From: Microbacterium sp. A20
GTDB taxonomy: Bacteria > Actinomycetota > Actinomycetes > Actinomycetales > Microbacteriaceae
NCBI RefSeq assembly: GCF_004794515.1
Contig: NZ_SSDF01000064.1
Location: 1 to 36,297 of the forward strand
Direction of reading: 5' to 3'
Length of the DNA stretch: 36,297 nucleotides
In this document: in pieces, positions 26,433-35,377 of the stretch
Numbering within the stretch: the first letter of the stretch is position 1
Layout of the letters: every line of letters begins with the position of its first letter
Notes under the pieces: model-generated
Seen by the model: the letters and a program-made list of their open reading frames with translations, nothing else
Told to the model about the DNA's origin: nothing
Database searches by the model: none
Program-made: the position numbers and the translations under genes

Positions 26433-27821
26433 ATGACGAACTTCACCGACCGCCACGGCGTCTCGCACCCGCTCCCCGCCCCCGAGGCCGAGGCGCAGGT
26501 GCGTGCGGATGACCGCGGCCACGTGTTCCACTCCTGGAGCGCGCAGGGCCTGATCGACCCGCTGCCCGTCGCCGCGGGCGAGGGCTCGACGTTCTGGGAC
26601 TACCAGGGCAATGCCTACCTCGATTTCTCCAGCCAGCTCGTGAACCTGAACCTCGGGCACCAGCATCCGGATCTGGTCGCGGCCATCCAGCAGCAGGCCG
26701 GGCGTCTCGCGACGATCCAGCCGTCGATCGCGAACGACGTGCGCGGCGAGCTCGCGCGTCTGATCGCCGAGGTCGCGCCGGAGGGGCTGGAGAAGGTGTT
26801 CTTCACCAACGGCGGCGCCGAGGCGAACGAGTACGCGGTGCGCATGGCCCGCCAGTTCACCGGCCGTCGCAAGGTGCTGTCTATGTACCGCAGCTACCAC
26901 GGCTCCACCTCGACGGCGATCTCGCTCACCGGCGACCCGCGCCGCTGGGCCAACGACACCGTCGACTCCGGAGCGGTGCGCTTCTTCGGGCCGTACCTGT
27001 ACCGCTCGCCCTTCCATGCCGAGACCCCGGAGCAGGAGTCCGAGCGGGCGCTCGCACATCTCGAGCAGACCATCCAGCTCGAGGGACCGCAGACGATCGC
27101 CGCGATCATCATCGAGACCGTCGTCGGCACCAACGGCGTGCTGGTGCCGCCGCCCGGCTACCTGCAGGGTGTGCGCGAGCTGTGCGACCGCTACGGCATC
27201 GTGTACATCGCCGACGAGGTCATGGTCGGTTTCGGGCGGCTCGGCGAATGGTTCGGCATCGATGCGTTCGATGCCCGCCCCGACCTGATCACCTTCGCGA
27301 AGGGCGTGAACTCGGGCTACGTGCCGTTGGGCGGCGTGGTGATCTCCGACCGCATCGCGAGCGCCTTCGACACGATGCCGTTCGCGGGCGGACTGACCTA
27401 CTCGGGCCACCCGCTGGCGTGCGCGGCGGGTGTCGCGACGTTCGAGGTGTTCCGCCGCGACGGCATCCTGGAGCGCGTGCGCGACCTCGGCGAGCGCATC
27501 GTCGGTCCGACCCTGCGATCCTGGGCCGAGACGCACCCGAGCGTCGGCGACGTGCGCGGCCTCGGGCTCTTCTGGGCGGTCGAGCTGGTGCGCGACCAGG
27601 AGACACGAGAACCGCTCGTGCCGTTCAACGCCTCGGGTGCGGATGCCGCCCCGATGGGCGCCTTCGCTGCGGCGGCCAAGAAGGCCGGAGTCTGGCCGTT
27701 CACGCACTTCAACCGCATGCACGTGGCCCCGCCGCTGGTGATCAGCGAGGACGATCTGGTCCGCGGTCTGTCCGTGCTCGACGAAGCCCTGAGCGTGACC
27801 GACGAGGCCGCCGCCGGCTGA
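26433..27821 (+). CDS. Class III aminotransferase
   Basis: The 462-residue PLP enzyme has VFHSWSAQG at the N-terminus, FWDYQGNAYLDFSSQLVNLN, VFFTNGGAEANEYAVRMAR (phosphate loop), MYRSYHGSTSTAISLTGDPR, AIIIETVVGTNGVLVPPPGYL, IADEVMVGFGRLGEW and LITFAKGVNSGYVPLGG, with the catalytic lysine K290. It is 16 nt downstream of mmsA and presumably in the same operon. The subgroup resembles actinobacterial aspartate aminotransferase-family or taurine/beta-alanine:pyruvate-like enzymes. The presumed product is a semialdehyde for MmsA; the donor amine is not certain. Confidence 0.9.
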   Translation: MTNFTDRHGVSHPLPAPEAEAQVRADDRGHVFHSWSAQGLIDPLPVAAGEGSTFWDYQGNAYLDFSSQLVNLNLGHQHPDLVAAIQQQAGRLATIQPSIANDVRGELARLIAEVAPEGLEKVFFTNGGAEANEYAVRMARQFTGRRKVLSMYRSYHGSTSTAISLTGDPRRWANDTVDSGAVRFFGPYLYRSPFHAETPEQESERALAHLEQTIQLEGPQTIAAIIIETVVGTNGVLVPPPGYLQGVRELCDRYGIVYIADEVMVGFGRLGEWFGIDAFDARPDLITFAKGVNSGYVPLGGVVISDRIASAFDTMPFAGGLTYSGHPLACAAGVATFEVFRRDGILERVRDLGERIVGPTLRSWAETHPSVGDVRGLGLFWAVELVRDQETREPLVPFNASGADAAPMGAFAAAAKKAGVWPFTHFNRMHVAPPLVISEDDLVRGLSVLDEALSVTDEAAAG

Positions 27822-27839
27822 GGGAACGGAGAGCCGCGC

Positions 27840-28112
27840 CTACTTGGAGTCGAAGTCGAACGCCTTGAGCAGCTCGACCACGGCCTTGTCGCGTTCCTCA
27901 CCGCCCGCATCGAACATGTCGGTGACGTGTGTGCGGAGATGGTTCTCCAGCAGCAGCCGGTTCAGCGACTCGAGGGAGCGCTGGATCGCGCGGGACTGCG
28001 TGATGATGTCCATGCAGTACTCCTCGTTCTCGATCATCCGCGCGACGCCGCGCATCTGCCCCTCGAGGATGCTCGTGCGGTGCAGGGCGCGCTTCTTGAT
28101 GTCTTCGATCAC
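27840..28112 (-). CDS. CsoR/RcnR-family metal-sensing repressor
   Basis: The 90-residue all-helical protein belongs to the CsoR/FrmR/RcnR family. Typical segments are HRTSILEGQMRGVARMIENEE and YCMDIITQSRAIQRSLESLN. The ligand positions read C33, H58 and H62 (NHLRTH), where copper-sensing CsoR has Cys-His-Cys and the Ni/Co sensor RcnR has Cys-His-His with an additional His3 that is missing here. The metal or other effector is therefore uncertain. The GTG at 28112 has TAGCCT 6 nt upstream, so the mRNA is probably leaderless. It diverges from the DUF445 gene; no transporter gene is adjacent. Confidence 0.9.
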   Translation of the reverse strand: MIEDIKKRALHRTSILEGQMRGVARMIENEEYCMDIITQSRAIQRSLESLNRLLLENHLRTHVTDMFDAGGEERDKAVVELLKAFDFDSK

Positions 28113-28118
28113 GTCTCG

Positions 28119-28124
28119 AGGCTA
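28119..28124 (-). promoter_or_regulatory. -10 box for leaderless csoR-like gene
   Basis: TAGCCT on the minus strand lies 6 nt before the GTG at 28112. Confidence 0.5.
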
Positions 28125-28146
28125 CCGCCCGTGAAAGGATGACGTC

Positions 28147-29424
28147 ATGCCGCGAACACCGATGACGCAGCTCTCGCCCGCTGACCAGGAACGCCTCCGC
28201 GCGCTCCGCCGGATGAAGGCCGTCGCCCTCGGAGCTCTGGTGTTCATGGCCGTGGTCTTCGTGTTCGCCTTCGCCTTCCAGCAGCGGTTCGACTGGCTGG
28301 CCTATGTCCGAGCAGCGGCAGAGGGCGGGATGGTGGGTGCGCTCGCCGACTGGTTCGCCGTGACCGCGCTGTTCCGTCGTCCGCTGGGGCTGCCGATCCC
28401 GCACACCGCGATCATCCCGAGCCGCAAGGACGAGATCGGCCGGAGCCTCGGCGAGTTCGTCGAGACGAACTTCCTGGCGGGCGACGTCGTGCGCACCAAG
28501 CTGTCGAGCACGCACATCGCCCTCCGCGCCGGCGAGTGGCTGCGTGAGGCTCCCCACGCCGAGCGGGTCGGCGCCGAGGGCGCGACGATCGCGACGGCGG
28601 TGCTCAATGCGCTGAGCGACGACGAAGTGCGCGACCTCATCACCGACCTCGCCCGCGAGCACCTCGTCGCTCCGGAATGGGGCCCGCCCGCGGGCGCCTG
28701 GCTGGAGAAGATCGTCGAGGCCGACGCCCATCACGGCGCCGTCGATCTCGCCGTCGACAGCATCGGACGCTGGCTCGAGGCCAACGCCGAGTCGTTCTCG
28801 GGGCTCGTCTCGCGGCGCCTTCCCGGCTGGGTGCCGAAGCTCGCGCATCGTTTCGTCGACGACACCGTCTACAACGAGGCGATCAAGTTCGTCCACGCCG
28901 TGCAGGCCGATCCGCGGCATCCGGCTCGCATCGCCATCGACGGCTACCTCGGCCGCCTGGCCGACAATCTGCAGAACGACCCCGCCACGCGCGCCAAGCT
29001 CGAGAACGCGAAGGCGTCGCTGTTCGACAGCCCTCGGGTCGGCGCTCTGGCCGCCGAGGCCTGGAACACCGCGAAGAACGGGCTGCTCACGGCCCTCGCA
29101 GACCCCGAGAGCGGGCTGCGCCGACGCGCGGTGCAGGCGCTGCAGGAGGTCGGCGAGCGCCTGACGACGGATGCCGCGCTGCAGACCCGGGTGGACACCT
29201 GGGTGTCCGATGCCGCCGTCTTCCTCGTCGACCGCTACCGCCACGACATCGCCTCGATCATCACCGACACCGTGGAGCGCTGGGACCCGGCCGAGACGAC
29301 GGAGAAGATCGAGCTCATGGTCGGCCGCGACCTGCAGTACATCCGCCTGAACGGCACGTTCGTCGGCGCCCTCGCCGGCCTCGCCATCTTCACGATCGCC
29401 CACGCCCTGATCCCCGGAGTCTGA
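28147..29424 (+). CDS. DUF445 family membrane-associated protein
   Basis: This 425-residue protein matches DUF445 (YjiN-like): an N-terminal membrane helix (about residues 24-40, VALGALVFMAVVFVFAF), then the signature YVRAAAEGGMVGALADWFAVTALFRRPLGLPIPHTAIIP, given here only as a recognisable stretch around residues 58-95. A long helical middle follows, and a C-terminal hydrophobic segment (FVGALAGLAIFTIAHALIP). The function of the family is not known. AAAGGA lies 7 nt before the ATG; the start is also 6 nt after AAGGAT, so either a normal or a leaderless start is possible. One base separates its stop from hutG. Confidence 0.88.
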   Translation: MPRTPMTQLSPADQERLRALRRMKAVALGALVFMAVVFVFAFAFQQRFDWLAYVRAAAEGGMVGALADWFAVTALFRRPLGLPIPHTAIIPSRKDEIGRSLGEFVETNFLAGDVVRTKLSSTHIALRAGEWLREAPHAERVGAEGATIATAVLNALSDDEVRDLITDLAREHLVAPEWGPPAGAWLEKIVEADAHHGAVDLAVDSIGRWLEANAESFSGLVSRRLPGWVPKLAHRFVDDTVYNEAIKFVHAVQADPRHPARIAIDGYLGRLADNLQNDPATRAKLENAKASLFDSPRVGALAAEAWNTAKNGLLTALADPESGLRRRAVQALQEVGERLTTDAALQTRVDTWVSDAAVFLVDRYRHDIASIITDTVERWDPAETTEKIELMVGRDLQYIRLNGTFVGALAGLAIFTIAHALIPGV

Positions 29425-29425
29425 C

Positions 29426-30358
29426 ATGGCACCCGCATCCCGACAGCTGAGTCACGACCCGCTCTGGCCGCGCGCCGGATCCTGGCCCGCCTTCAGCGGC
29501 ACGGCGGATGCGGTGCTGCTCGGCGTCCCCACCTGGCGCACGTCGCTCTCGCCGACGGGTGCCCATGCGACGCCGACCGCGATCCGCGAGGCACTCCCCC
29601 GGTATGGAACGGCGCTGATGGACCCGCCCGCGATCGAACTCGACGAGGTGCTGCGCATCGCCGACGCCGGCGACGTGACCGACCCCGACGGGTCCGCCGG
29701 CGAGGCGAGGGTCATCTCCCGCGTGCGCGAACTCGTCGGTGCCGCCGACCTCGTGATCGCGCTCGGCGGCGACAACTCGCTCACCTACCCTGTCGCCCTC
29801 GGCGCTGAGGCGACGGGGTTGATCACGTTCGACGCACACTTCGACCTTCGCGACGGCATCTCGAACGGCACGCCGGTCCGCCGCCTGGTCGAAGACCAGC
29901 CGGCCGCGTCGCCGCTCGATACCGTGCGGATCGATCCGTCCAGGATCGTGCAGATCGGCATCGCCGACTTCGCGAACTCCGCCGCCTACGCCCGGCGTGC
30001 CGCCGAGTGGGGCATCCGGGTGATCACCCTCGACGAGCTGCGCCGGCGCGGCATCGATGACGTGGTCGCGGAGGCCCTCGAGGTCGCGGGCGCCGGCGAG
30101 GACTCCCGCGTGCACCTCGACATCGACGTCGACGTCTGCGATCGCTCGGTGGCGCCGGGCTGCCCGGCGAGTGTGCCGGGCGGACTCCAGGCGTGGGAGC
30201 TGCGCGCGCTGACCCGCGCCGTGGCCTCGGATCCCCGCGTCGTGAGCGCCGACATCGCCGAAGTCGACGCCACCGCCGATGCCGAGGATGCCCGCACGGT
30301 CCGGCTCGCGGCGCTGTGCGTGCTCGAACTGCTCGCCGGTCTCGCGTCGCGCCGATGA
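29426..30358 (+). CDS. hutG: Formimidoylglutamase (arginase-family) HutG
   Basis: The 310-residue protein belongs to the arginase/agmatinase/formimidoylglutamase family. The manganese-binding motifs are GGDNS (residues 114-118), FDAHFD (135-140) and HLDIDVDVCD (about 228-237). Arginases have His where N117 is; Asn here is, to my knowledge, found in some HutG-type members. The context of hutI, hutU and hutH nearby makes formimidoylglutamase (formimidoylglutamate to glutamate and formamide) the best call, with agmatinase-like activity as the alternative. It follows DUF445 by one base and overlaps the next gene by 4 bp. Confidence 0.85.
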   Translation: MAPASRQLSHDPLWPRAGSWPAFSGTADAVLLGVPTWRTSLSPTGAHATPTAIREALPRYGTALMDPPAIELDEVLRIADAGDVTDPDGSAGEARVISRVRELVGAADLVIALGGDNSLTYPVALGAEATGLITFDAHFDLRDGISNGTPVRRLVEDQPAASPLDTVRIDPSRIVQIGIADFANSAAYARRAAEWGIRVITLDELRRRGIDDVVAEALEVAGAGEDSRVHLDIDVDVCDRSVAPGCPASVPGGLQAWELRALTRAVASDPRVVSADIAEVDATADAEDARTVRLAALCVLELLAGLASRR

Positions 30359-30885
30359 GGATCGTCGTCTCCGGCACGCACGCGAGCGGGAAGAGCACAT
30401 TGATCTCGGACTTCCACGCCGTGCACCCCGAGTACCGCACGCTGGGCGACCCCTTCGAGGATCTCGATCTCGAAGAACCGGCCGGCGAGGCCGGCTTCGC
30501 GGCCCAACTGCGGATCGCGACCGTGCGCCTGCAGGAGCTGTCCGCCGATGACGATGTCATCGCCGAGCGCGGGCCGCTCGACTTCCTCGCCTACCTCATC
30601 GCGTTGGAGCGACTGGGGCGCAGCGACGGAGCACTCCTCGCGCGCGCATCGAGGATCGTCGAGGAGTCGGCGGAGAGCATCGACCTGCTCGTCGTGGTGC
30701 CGTTGGACGGTGAGCGTCCGATCCATGTCCCCGACGATGAAGACCCCGAGCTCCGCGAGGCGATGGATCAGGCGCTGCAGGAGATCGCAGAAGACCTCGA
30801 GCACGACGACGACGTGCGCGTGATCACCGTCGGCGGCGACGCCGCATCACGACTGCGCGCGGTGCTCGCGGCCGTCGCCGGCTGA
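30355..30885 (+). CDS. Small P-loop NTPase/kinase-like protein
   Basis: The 176-residue protein starts with a Walker A motif GTHASGKST (residues 7-15). An acidic segment VIAERGPLDFLAYLIALERL follows, where ERGPLD is in the position of the LID/substrate motif of P-loop kinases. IDLLVVVPLDGERPIHVPDD and a helical C-terminus complete it. The fold resembles AAA_28/nicotinamide-riboside-kinase-type proteins. The ATG overlaps the hutG stop by 4 bp, so it is co-translated with hutG. I cannot name its substrate; a role in histidine breakdown is only suggested by location. It is convergent with hutI, 7 bp away. Confidence 0.8.
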   Translation: MRIVVSGTHASGKSTLISDFHAVHPEYRTLGDPFEDLDLEEPAGEAGFAAQLRIATVRLQELSADDDVIAERGPLDFLAYLIALERLGRSDGALLARASRIVEESAESIDLLVVVPLDGERPIHVPDDEDPELREAMDQALQEIAEDLEHDDDVRVITVGGDAASRLRAVLAAVAG

Positions 30886-30892
30886 GCGTCCG

Positions 30893-32056
30893 TCATCCGA
30901 CGGTCGCGCCGTCCTTCCACACCCGACGCACCAGGGGCACGCCCGGGCGGTACGCGAGATGCACGCGGGTGGGGGCATCGAGCAGCACGATGTCGGCGCG
31001 GGCGCCGGGGGCGATGATTCCGACGTCGTCGCGCCGCAGCGCACGGGCGCCCCCTGCGGTCGCCGCCCAGACGGCTTCGGCCGGAGTCAGTCCCATGTCG
31101 CGCACAGCGATCGCGATGCAGAACGGCATCGACGAGGTGAAGCTCGATCCCGGATTGGTGTCGCACGCGAGGGCCACGGTGACGCCCGCATCGATCAGGC
31201 GCCGCGCGTCGGGGTACGGCTGTCTGGTCGAGAACTCGACTCCCGGAAGCAGGGTCAGCACGGTGGAGCTCTGAGCGAGTGCGTCGATGTCGGTGTCGGT
31301 GAGATACGTGCCGTGGTCGATGGATGCTGCGCCCAGCTCGACCGCGAGGCGCACGCCGTCGCCCGGTCCGAGCTGGCTCGCATGGACGCGGGGCGCGAGT
31401 CCGCGCGCGATCCCCGCCTCGAGCACCCGCCGTGATTGCGCCACGGTGAATGCGCCGGTCTCACAGAACACGTCGATCCATTTCGCGTGCGGTGCACAGG
31501 CGTCGAGCATGGGACCCGTGACCAGGTCGACATACTCATCGGGGCGGTCGGCGTACTCCGCGGGAACGACGTGCGCGCCGAGGAAGGTCACCTCCGGTGT
31601 GACCTCCGCCGCCACACGCACGAGCCTCTCCTCGTCGGCGACGCTCAGCCCGTAGCCGCTCTTGATCTCGACGGTGGTCGTCCCCTGTGCGAGCATCTCG
31701 GCGAGGAACCCGCGAAGTCGAGAGCGCAGCTCGTCGTCACTCGCTGCCCGGGTGGCGGCGACGGTGGAGCGGATGCCCCCGGCGGCATACTTCTGTCCCG
31801 CCATGCGCGCCTCGAACTCCGCGGCACGGTCGCCGGCGAACACGAGGTGGCTATGACTGTCGACGAATCCGGGGAGCACGGCCCGGCCACCGGCATTCAC
31901 CATCTCGTCGGTCGCCGGCGCATCCGCCGCCGCACCGACCCAGGCGATCCTGTCGTCCTCGATCACGACGGCCGCATCGCTCAGGGTTCCACACGGGTCG
32001 CCGTCGGTGGCGATATTGGTGGTGAGTTCTGCGATGTTGGTCAGCAGCGTGCGCAT
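30893..32056 (-). CDS. hutI: Imidazolonepropionase HutI
   Basis: The 387-residue amidohydrolase converts 4-imidazolone-5-propanoate to N-formimidoyl-L-glutamate. The metal-binding H-x-H is in [19 protein letters not shown], followed by [15 protein letters not shown], typical of HutI. Other family segments are [47 protein letters not shown] and [21 protein letters not shown]. The ATG at 32056 is 34 nt after hutU, in the order hutH, hutU, hutI on the minus strand. It is the last gene of the operon; no terminator hairpin is evident in the 7 bp before the convergent gene. Confidence 0.95.
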   Translation of the reverse strand: MRTLLTNIAELTTNIATDGDPCGTLSDAAVVIEDDRIAWVGAAADAPATDEMVNAGGRAVLPGFVDSHSHLVFAGDRAAEFEARMAGQKYAAGGIRSTVAATRAASDDELRSRLRGFLAEMLAQGTTTVEIKSGYGLSVADEERLVRVAAEVTPEVTFLGAHVVPAEYADRPDEYVDLVTGPMLDACAPHAKWIDVFCETGAFTVAQSRRVLEAGIARGLAPRVHASQLGPGDGVRLAVELGAASIDHGTYLTDTDIDALAQSSTVLTLLPGVEFSTRQPYPDARRLIDAGVTVALACDTNPGSSFTSSMPFCIAIAVRDMGLTPAEAVWAATAGGARALRRDDVGIIAPGARADIVLLDAPTRVHLAYRPGVPLVRRVWKDGATVG

Positions 32057-32090
32057 CGCCGTTCCTCCCGTTCGAGATCCTTCGAGTGTG

Positions 32091-33785
32091 TCAGAGCATC
32101 GGGATGCTCAGGCCACGCTCGCGCGCGACCTCACGGGCACGCTCGTACCCCGCATCCACGTGGCGCATCACACCGGTGCCTGGATCGTTCGTGAGCACGC
32201 GTTCGAGCTTCTCCGCGGCGAGGGCCGACCCGTCGGCGACCGTGACCTGGCCGGCATGGATCGAGCGGCCGATGCCGACACCGCCGCCGTGGTGCAGCGA
32301 CACCCAGGAGGCGCCGGACGCAGTGTTCAGGAGTGCGTTGAGCAACGGCCAGTCCGCGATGGCATCGGAGCCGTCCTTCATCGCCTCGGTCTCGCGGTAC
32401 GGCGACGCGACGGAGCCCGAGTCCAGGTGATCGCGTCCGATCACGATCGGTGCCGAGAGCTCGCCCGATGCGACCATCTCGTTGAACTTCAGCCCGGCGA
32501 GGTGTCGCTCCTTGTAGCCGAGCCAGCAGATGCGCGCAGGAAGGCCTTCGAAGTGCACCTTGTCGGCGGCCTTCTCCAACCAGCGGTGCAGCGCCGCATC
32601 CGCCGGGAAGAGCTCGGCGATGGCCCGGTCGGTCTTGTAGATGTCCTCGGGGTCTCCGGAGAGAGCCGCCCAGCGGAAGGGGCCTCGCCCCTCTTCGAAC
32701 TGCGGACGGATGTAGGCCGGCACGAATCCGGGGAAGGCGAAGGCCCGGTCGTAGCCGCCCAGCTGTGCTTCGGCTCTGATTGAGTTGCCGTAGTCGAACA
32801 CCGCGGCCCCGGCATCCTGGAACGCCACCATCGCCTCGACGTGCGAAGCCATGGATTCGCGTGAGCGGCGGGTGAACTCCTCGGCGTCGCGCTCGACCTC
32901 CTGTTTCCACTCCTCGACTCCGATGCCGACCGGCAGGTATGCGAGCGGGTCGTGCGCGCTGGTCTGATCGGTCACGATGTCGATCGGCACACCGCGGCGC
33001 AGCAGTTCGGGGAAGACCTCGGCCGCATTGCCGACGACGCCGACCGAGAGAGCCTCGCCGGCCTCCTTCGCTGCGACGACCCGGGAGACGGCGGCATCCA
33101 GATCCCTCGTGTACTCGTCGAGATAGCCGTGCTCCACGCGACGGGCGAGACGCGATTCGTCGACGTCGACGATCAGCACCGCGCCGTCGTTCATGGTCAC
33201 GGCCAGAGGCTGGGCACCGCCCATCCCACCGGCACCGCCAGTGAGTGTGAGGGTGCCGCGCAGGGAATCCCGCCCGAGTGAGCGCGCCACTGCGGCGAAG
33301 GTCTCGTATGTCCCCTGCAGGATGCCCTGGGTGCCGATGTAGATCCACGAGCCCGCGGTCATCTGCCCGTACATGATGAGGCCGAGTTCTTCGAGACGGC
33401 GGAACTCCGGCCAGGTCGCCCAGTCCCCCACCAGGTTCGAGTTGGCGATGAGCACGCGCGGAGCCCACTCGTGGGTGCGGAAGACACCGACCGGCTTGCC
33501 GGACTGCACGAGCAGGGTCTCATCGGGTTCGAGCTCGTCGAGGGTGCGCACGATCGCGTCGTACGCCTCCCAGCTGCGGGCAGCCTTGCCGGTTCCGCCG
33601 TAGACGACGAGGTCTTCCGGGTGCTCGGCCACTTCGGGGTCGAGGTTGTTCATCAGCATGCGCTTGGCGGCTTCGGCGCCCCAGCTCTTCGCGGTGCGCG
33701 TGTTGCCGCGCGCGGCGCGGACGACACGGGGCCCTGCGGCGGTGCTCTCAGACGCGGTGCTCTCAGACGTCGTGTTCTCAGCCAT
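32091..33785 (-). CDS. hutU: Urocanate hydratase HutU
   Basis: The 564-residue NAD-dependent urocanase converts urocanate to imidazolonepropionate. It shows [21 protein letters not shown] near the start (cited as a region around residues 26-46), [14 protein letters not shown] [39 protein letters not shown], the NAD-binding [18 protein letters not shown] and the C-terminal [17 protein letters not shown]. The first 22 residues are Ser/Thr/Glu-rich and not conserved, so a slightly later start cannot be excluded; the ATG at 33785 has GGAG upstream and overlaps the hutH stop by 8 bp. Confidence 0.95.
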   Translation of the reverse strand: MAENTTSESTASESTAAGPRVVRAARGNTRTAKSWGAEAAKRMLMNNLDPEVAEHPEDLVVYGGTGKAARSWEAYDAIVRTLDELEPDETLLVQSGKPVGVFRTHEWAPRVLIANSNLVGDWATWPEFRRLEELGLIMYGQMTAGSWIYIGTQGILQGTYETFAAVARSLGRDSLRGTLTLTGGAGGMGGAQPLAVTMNDGAVLIVDVDESRLARRVEHGYLDEYTRDLDAAVSRVVAAKEAGEALSVGVVGNAAEVFPELLRRGVPIDIVTDQTSAHDPLAYLPVGIGVEEWKQEVERDAEEFTRRSRESMASHVEAMVAFQDAGAAVFDYGNSIRAEAQLGGYDRAFAFPGFVPAYIRPQFEEGRGPFRWAALSGDPEDIYKTDRAIAELFPADAALHRWLEKAADKVHFEGLPARICWLGYKERHLAGLKFNEMVASGELSAPIVIGRDHLDSGSVASPYRETEAMKDGSDAIADWPLLNALLNTASGASWVSLHHGGGVGIGRSIHAGQVTVADGSALAAEKLERVLTNDPGTGVMRHVDAGYERAREVARERGLSIPML

Positions 33786-35319
33786 CGATGTGCTCCTTTG
33801 CGATGCGGGCGACGTCGCCCGACTGGACGAGGACGGTGACGGCTTCCATCTCCGGGGAGAGGAAGCGATCGGGGCCCGGGCCGGCGGCGACCGTGCGGAC
33901 CAGGTCGCGCACAGCGCCGGTCGCGGGTCCCGCCTGCAGCGGAGACCGCAGGTCGAGCGCACGGGACGCGGTGAGGATCTCGATCGCGAGCACACGCCCG
34001 AGGCCGTCGATCGCCCGGCGCAGCTTGCGGGCTGCGGCCCATCCCATCGAGACGTGGTCCTCCTGCATGGCGGACGACGGGATCGAGTCCACCGATGCCG
34101 GCACCGCGAGGCGCTTGAGCTCGGAGACGATGCCCGCGGCGGCGTACTGCGCGATCATGAGCCCGGAGTCGACACCCACCTCGTCGGCCAGGAACGGCGG
34201 GAGGCCGTGGCTGCGTGCCGGATCCAGTGCGCGGTCGGTCCGGCGTTCCGACACCGAAGCGACATCGGCGACGGAGATGGCGAGGAAATCGAGCACGGCA
34301 GCGACCGGCGCCCCATGGAAGTTGCCGTTGGACTCGATGCGTCCATCCAGGGTGATGACCGGGTTGTCGATCACGCTGGCGAGCTCGCGGCCGGCGATCA
34401 TCGCTGCGTGGGCCATGGTGTCGCGGGCCGCTCCGTGCACCTGCGGCGAACACCGCAGTGAATAGGCATCCTGCACGCGCCCGTCCTCGGGACCCTTGTG
34501 GCTCGCGACCATGGGGGAGTCCGCGAGGAACGCGCGGAGGTTGCCCGCCGATTCGGCCTGACCCGTCTGCGGTCGCAGCGCCATGAGGTCGGCGGCGAAC
34601 ACGGCATCGGTGCCGAGCTGGGACTCGATCGACATCGCCGCAGCGACATCGGCGGTGAGCAGGAGCGCCTCGAGATCGTGCAGCGCGAGCACCAGCATTC
34701 CGAGCATGCCGTCGGTGCCGTTGATGAGGGCGAGCCCTTCCTTCTCGACGAGCACGAGGGGAGCGATGCCCGCCGCCGCGAGGGCATCCGCTGCGGGCAG
34801 CAGCGCGCCGGATGCGTCGCGCACGTCGCCCTCACCCATCGCAGCGAGGGCGATGTGCGCGAGGGGGGCGAGGTCGCCGGAGCACCCGAGCGACCCGTAC
34901 TCGCAGACGAGCGGAGTGATCCCGGAGTTGAGCATGGCCGCATACGTCTCGACGACGACGGGACGCACACCGGTGCGTCCGGAGCTGAGCGTCTGCAGGC
35001 GCAGCAGCTGTAACCCGCGGACGACCTCTCGCTCGACCTCGGCGCCGGTGCCGGCGGCGTGGGAGCGGATCAGGCTGGCCTGCAGCTGCAGGCGCCGGTC
35101 GGGTGCGATGAAGGTGGTCGCGAGCGCGCCGAACCCGGTGGAGACGCCGTAGTGCGGATGCGGGTCTGCAGCGAGGCCGTCGATCACGCGACGGGCTTCG
35201 GCGACACGACCAAGAGCATCCGCATCGATCTGCACGGGCGCATCGTGACGGGCGACGGCGACGACATCAGCGGGCGACAGCGGGGCCGCGCCGACGACAA
35301 CGGGGACAGGAACAGTCAT
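33778..35319 (-). CDS. hutH: Histidine ammonia-lyase HutH
   Basis: The 513-residue enzyme removes ammonia from histidine to give urocanate. Its electrophilic MIO cofactor forms from three residues in [14 protein letters not shown]; here they are C146-S147-G148 instead of the usual Ala-Ser-Gly. Other motifs are [12 protein letters not shown] (catalytic Tyr57), [26 protein letters not shown] and [18 protein letters not shown]. The ATG at 35319 begins the natural N-terminus; TGGAAT lies 6 nt upstream, so it may be leaderless. It is first in the hutHUI operon and shares a 58-bp divergent promoter region with an IclR gene. Confidence 0.95.
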   Translation of the reverse strand: MTVPVPVVVGAAPLSPADVVAVARHDAPVQIDADALGRVAEARRVIDGLAADPHPHYGVSTGFGALATTFIAPDRRLQLQASLIRSHAAGTGAEVEREVVRGLQLLRLQTLSSGRTGVRPVVVETYAAMLNSGITPLVCEYGSLGCSGDLAPLAHIALAAMGEGDVRDASGALLPAADALAAAGIAPLVLVEKEGLALINGTDGMLGMLVLALHDLEALLLTADVAAAMSIESQLGTDAVFAADLMALRPQTGQAESAGNLRAFLADSPMVASHKGPEDGRVQDAYSLRCSPQVHGAARDTMAHAAMIAGRELASVIDNPVITLDGRIESNGNFHGAPVAAVLDFLAISVADVASVSERRTDRALDPARSHGLPPFLADEVGVDSGLMIAQYAAAGIVSELKRLAVPASVDSIPSSAMQEDHVSMGWAAARKLRRAIDGLGRVLAIEILTASRALDLRSPLQAGPATGAVRDLVRTVAAGPGPDRFLSPEMEAVTVLVQSGDVARIAKEHIDG

Positions 35320-35377
35320 GACTCGATTCCACACCCGACGTGTCGTGAGCGGCACCCGTTCGTGCGACACTGTGTCT
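35320..35377. promoter_or_regulatory. Divergent hutH/iclR promoter and candidate operator
   Basis: Only 58 bp separate the two starts. GTGTCG (35340-35345) and CGACAC (35365-35370) form an inverted repeat with a 19-nt spacer, one half near the iclR -10 (GACACT, 35366-35371). The hutH -10 candidate is TGGAAT (minus, 35331-35326). Both -10 boxes are 6 nt from their start codons. IclR control of both genes is inferred. Confidence 0.45.

Noticed and set aside
28139..28148. ATGACGTCAT palindrome at the DUF445 start as a regulator site
   Set aside because: It includes the start codon itself and is only 10 bp; a chance palindrome is more likely, although an overlap with a metal-sensor operator cannot be ruled out.
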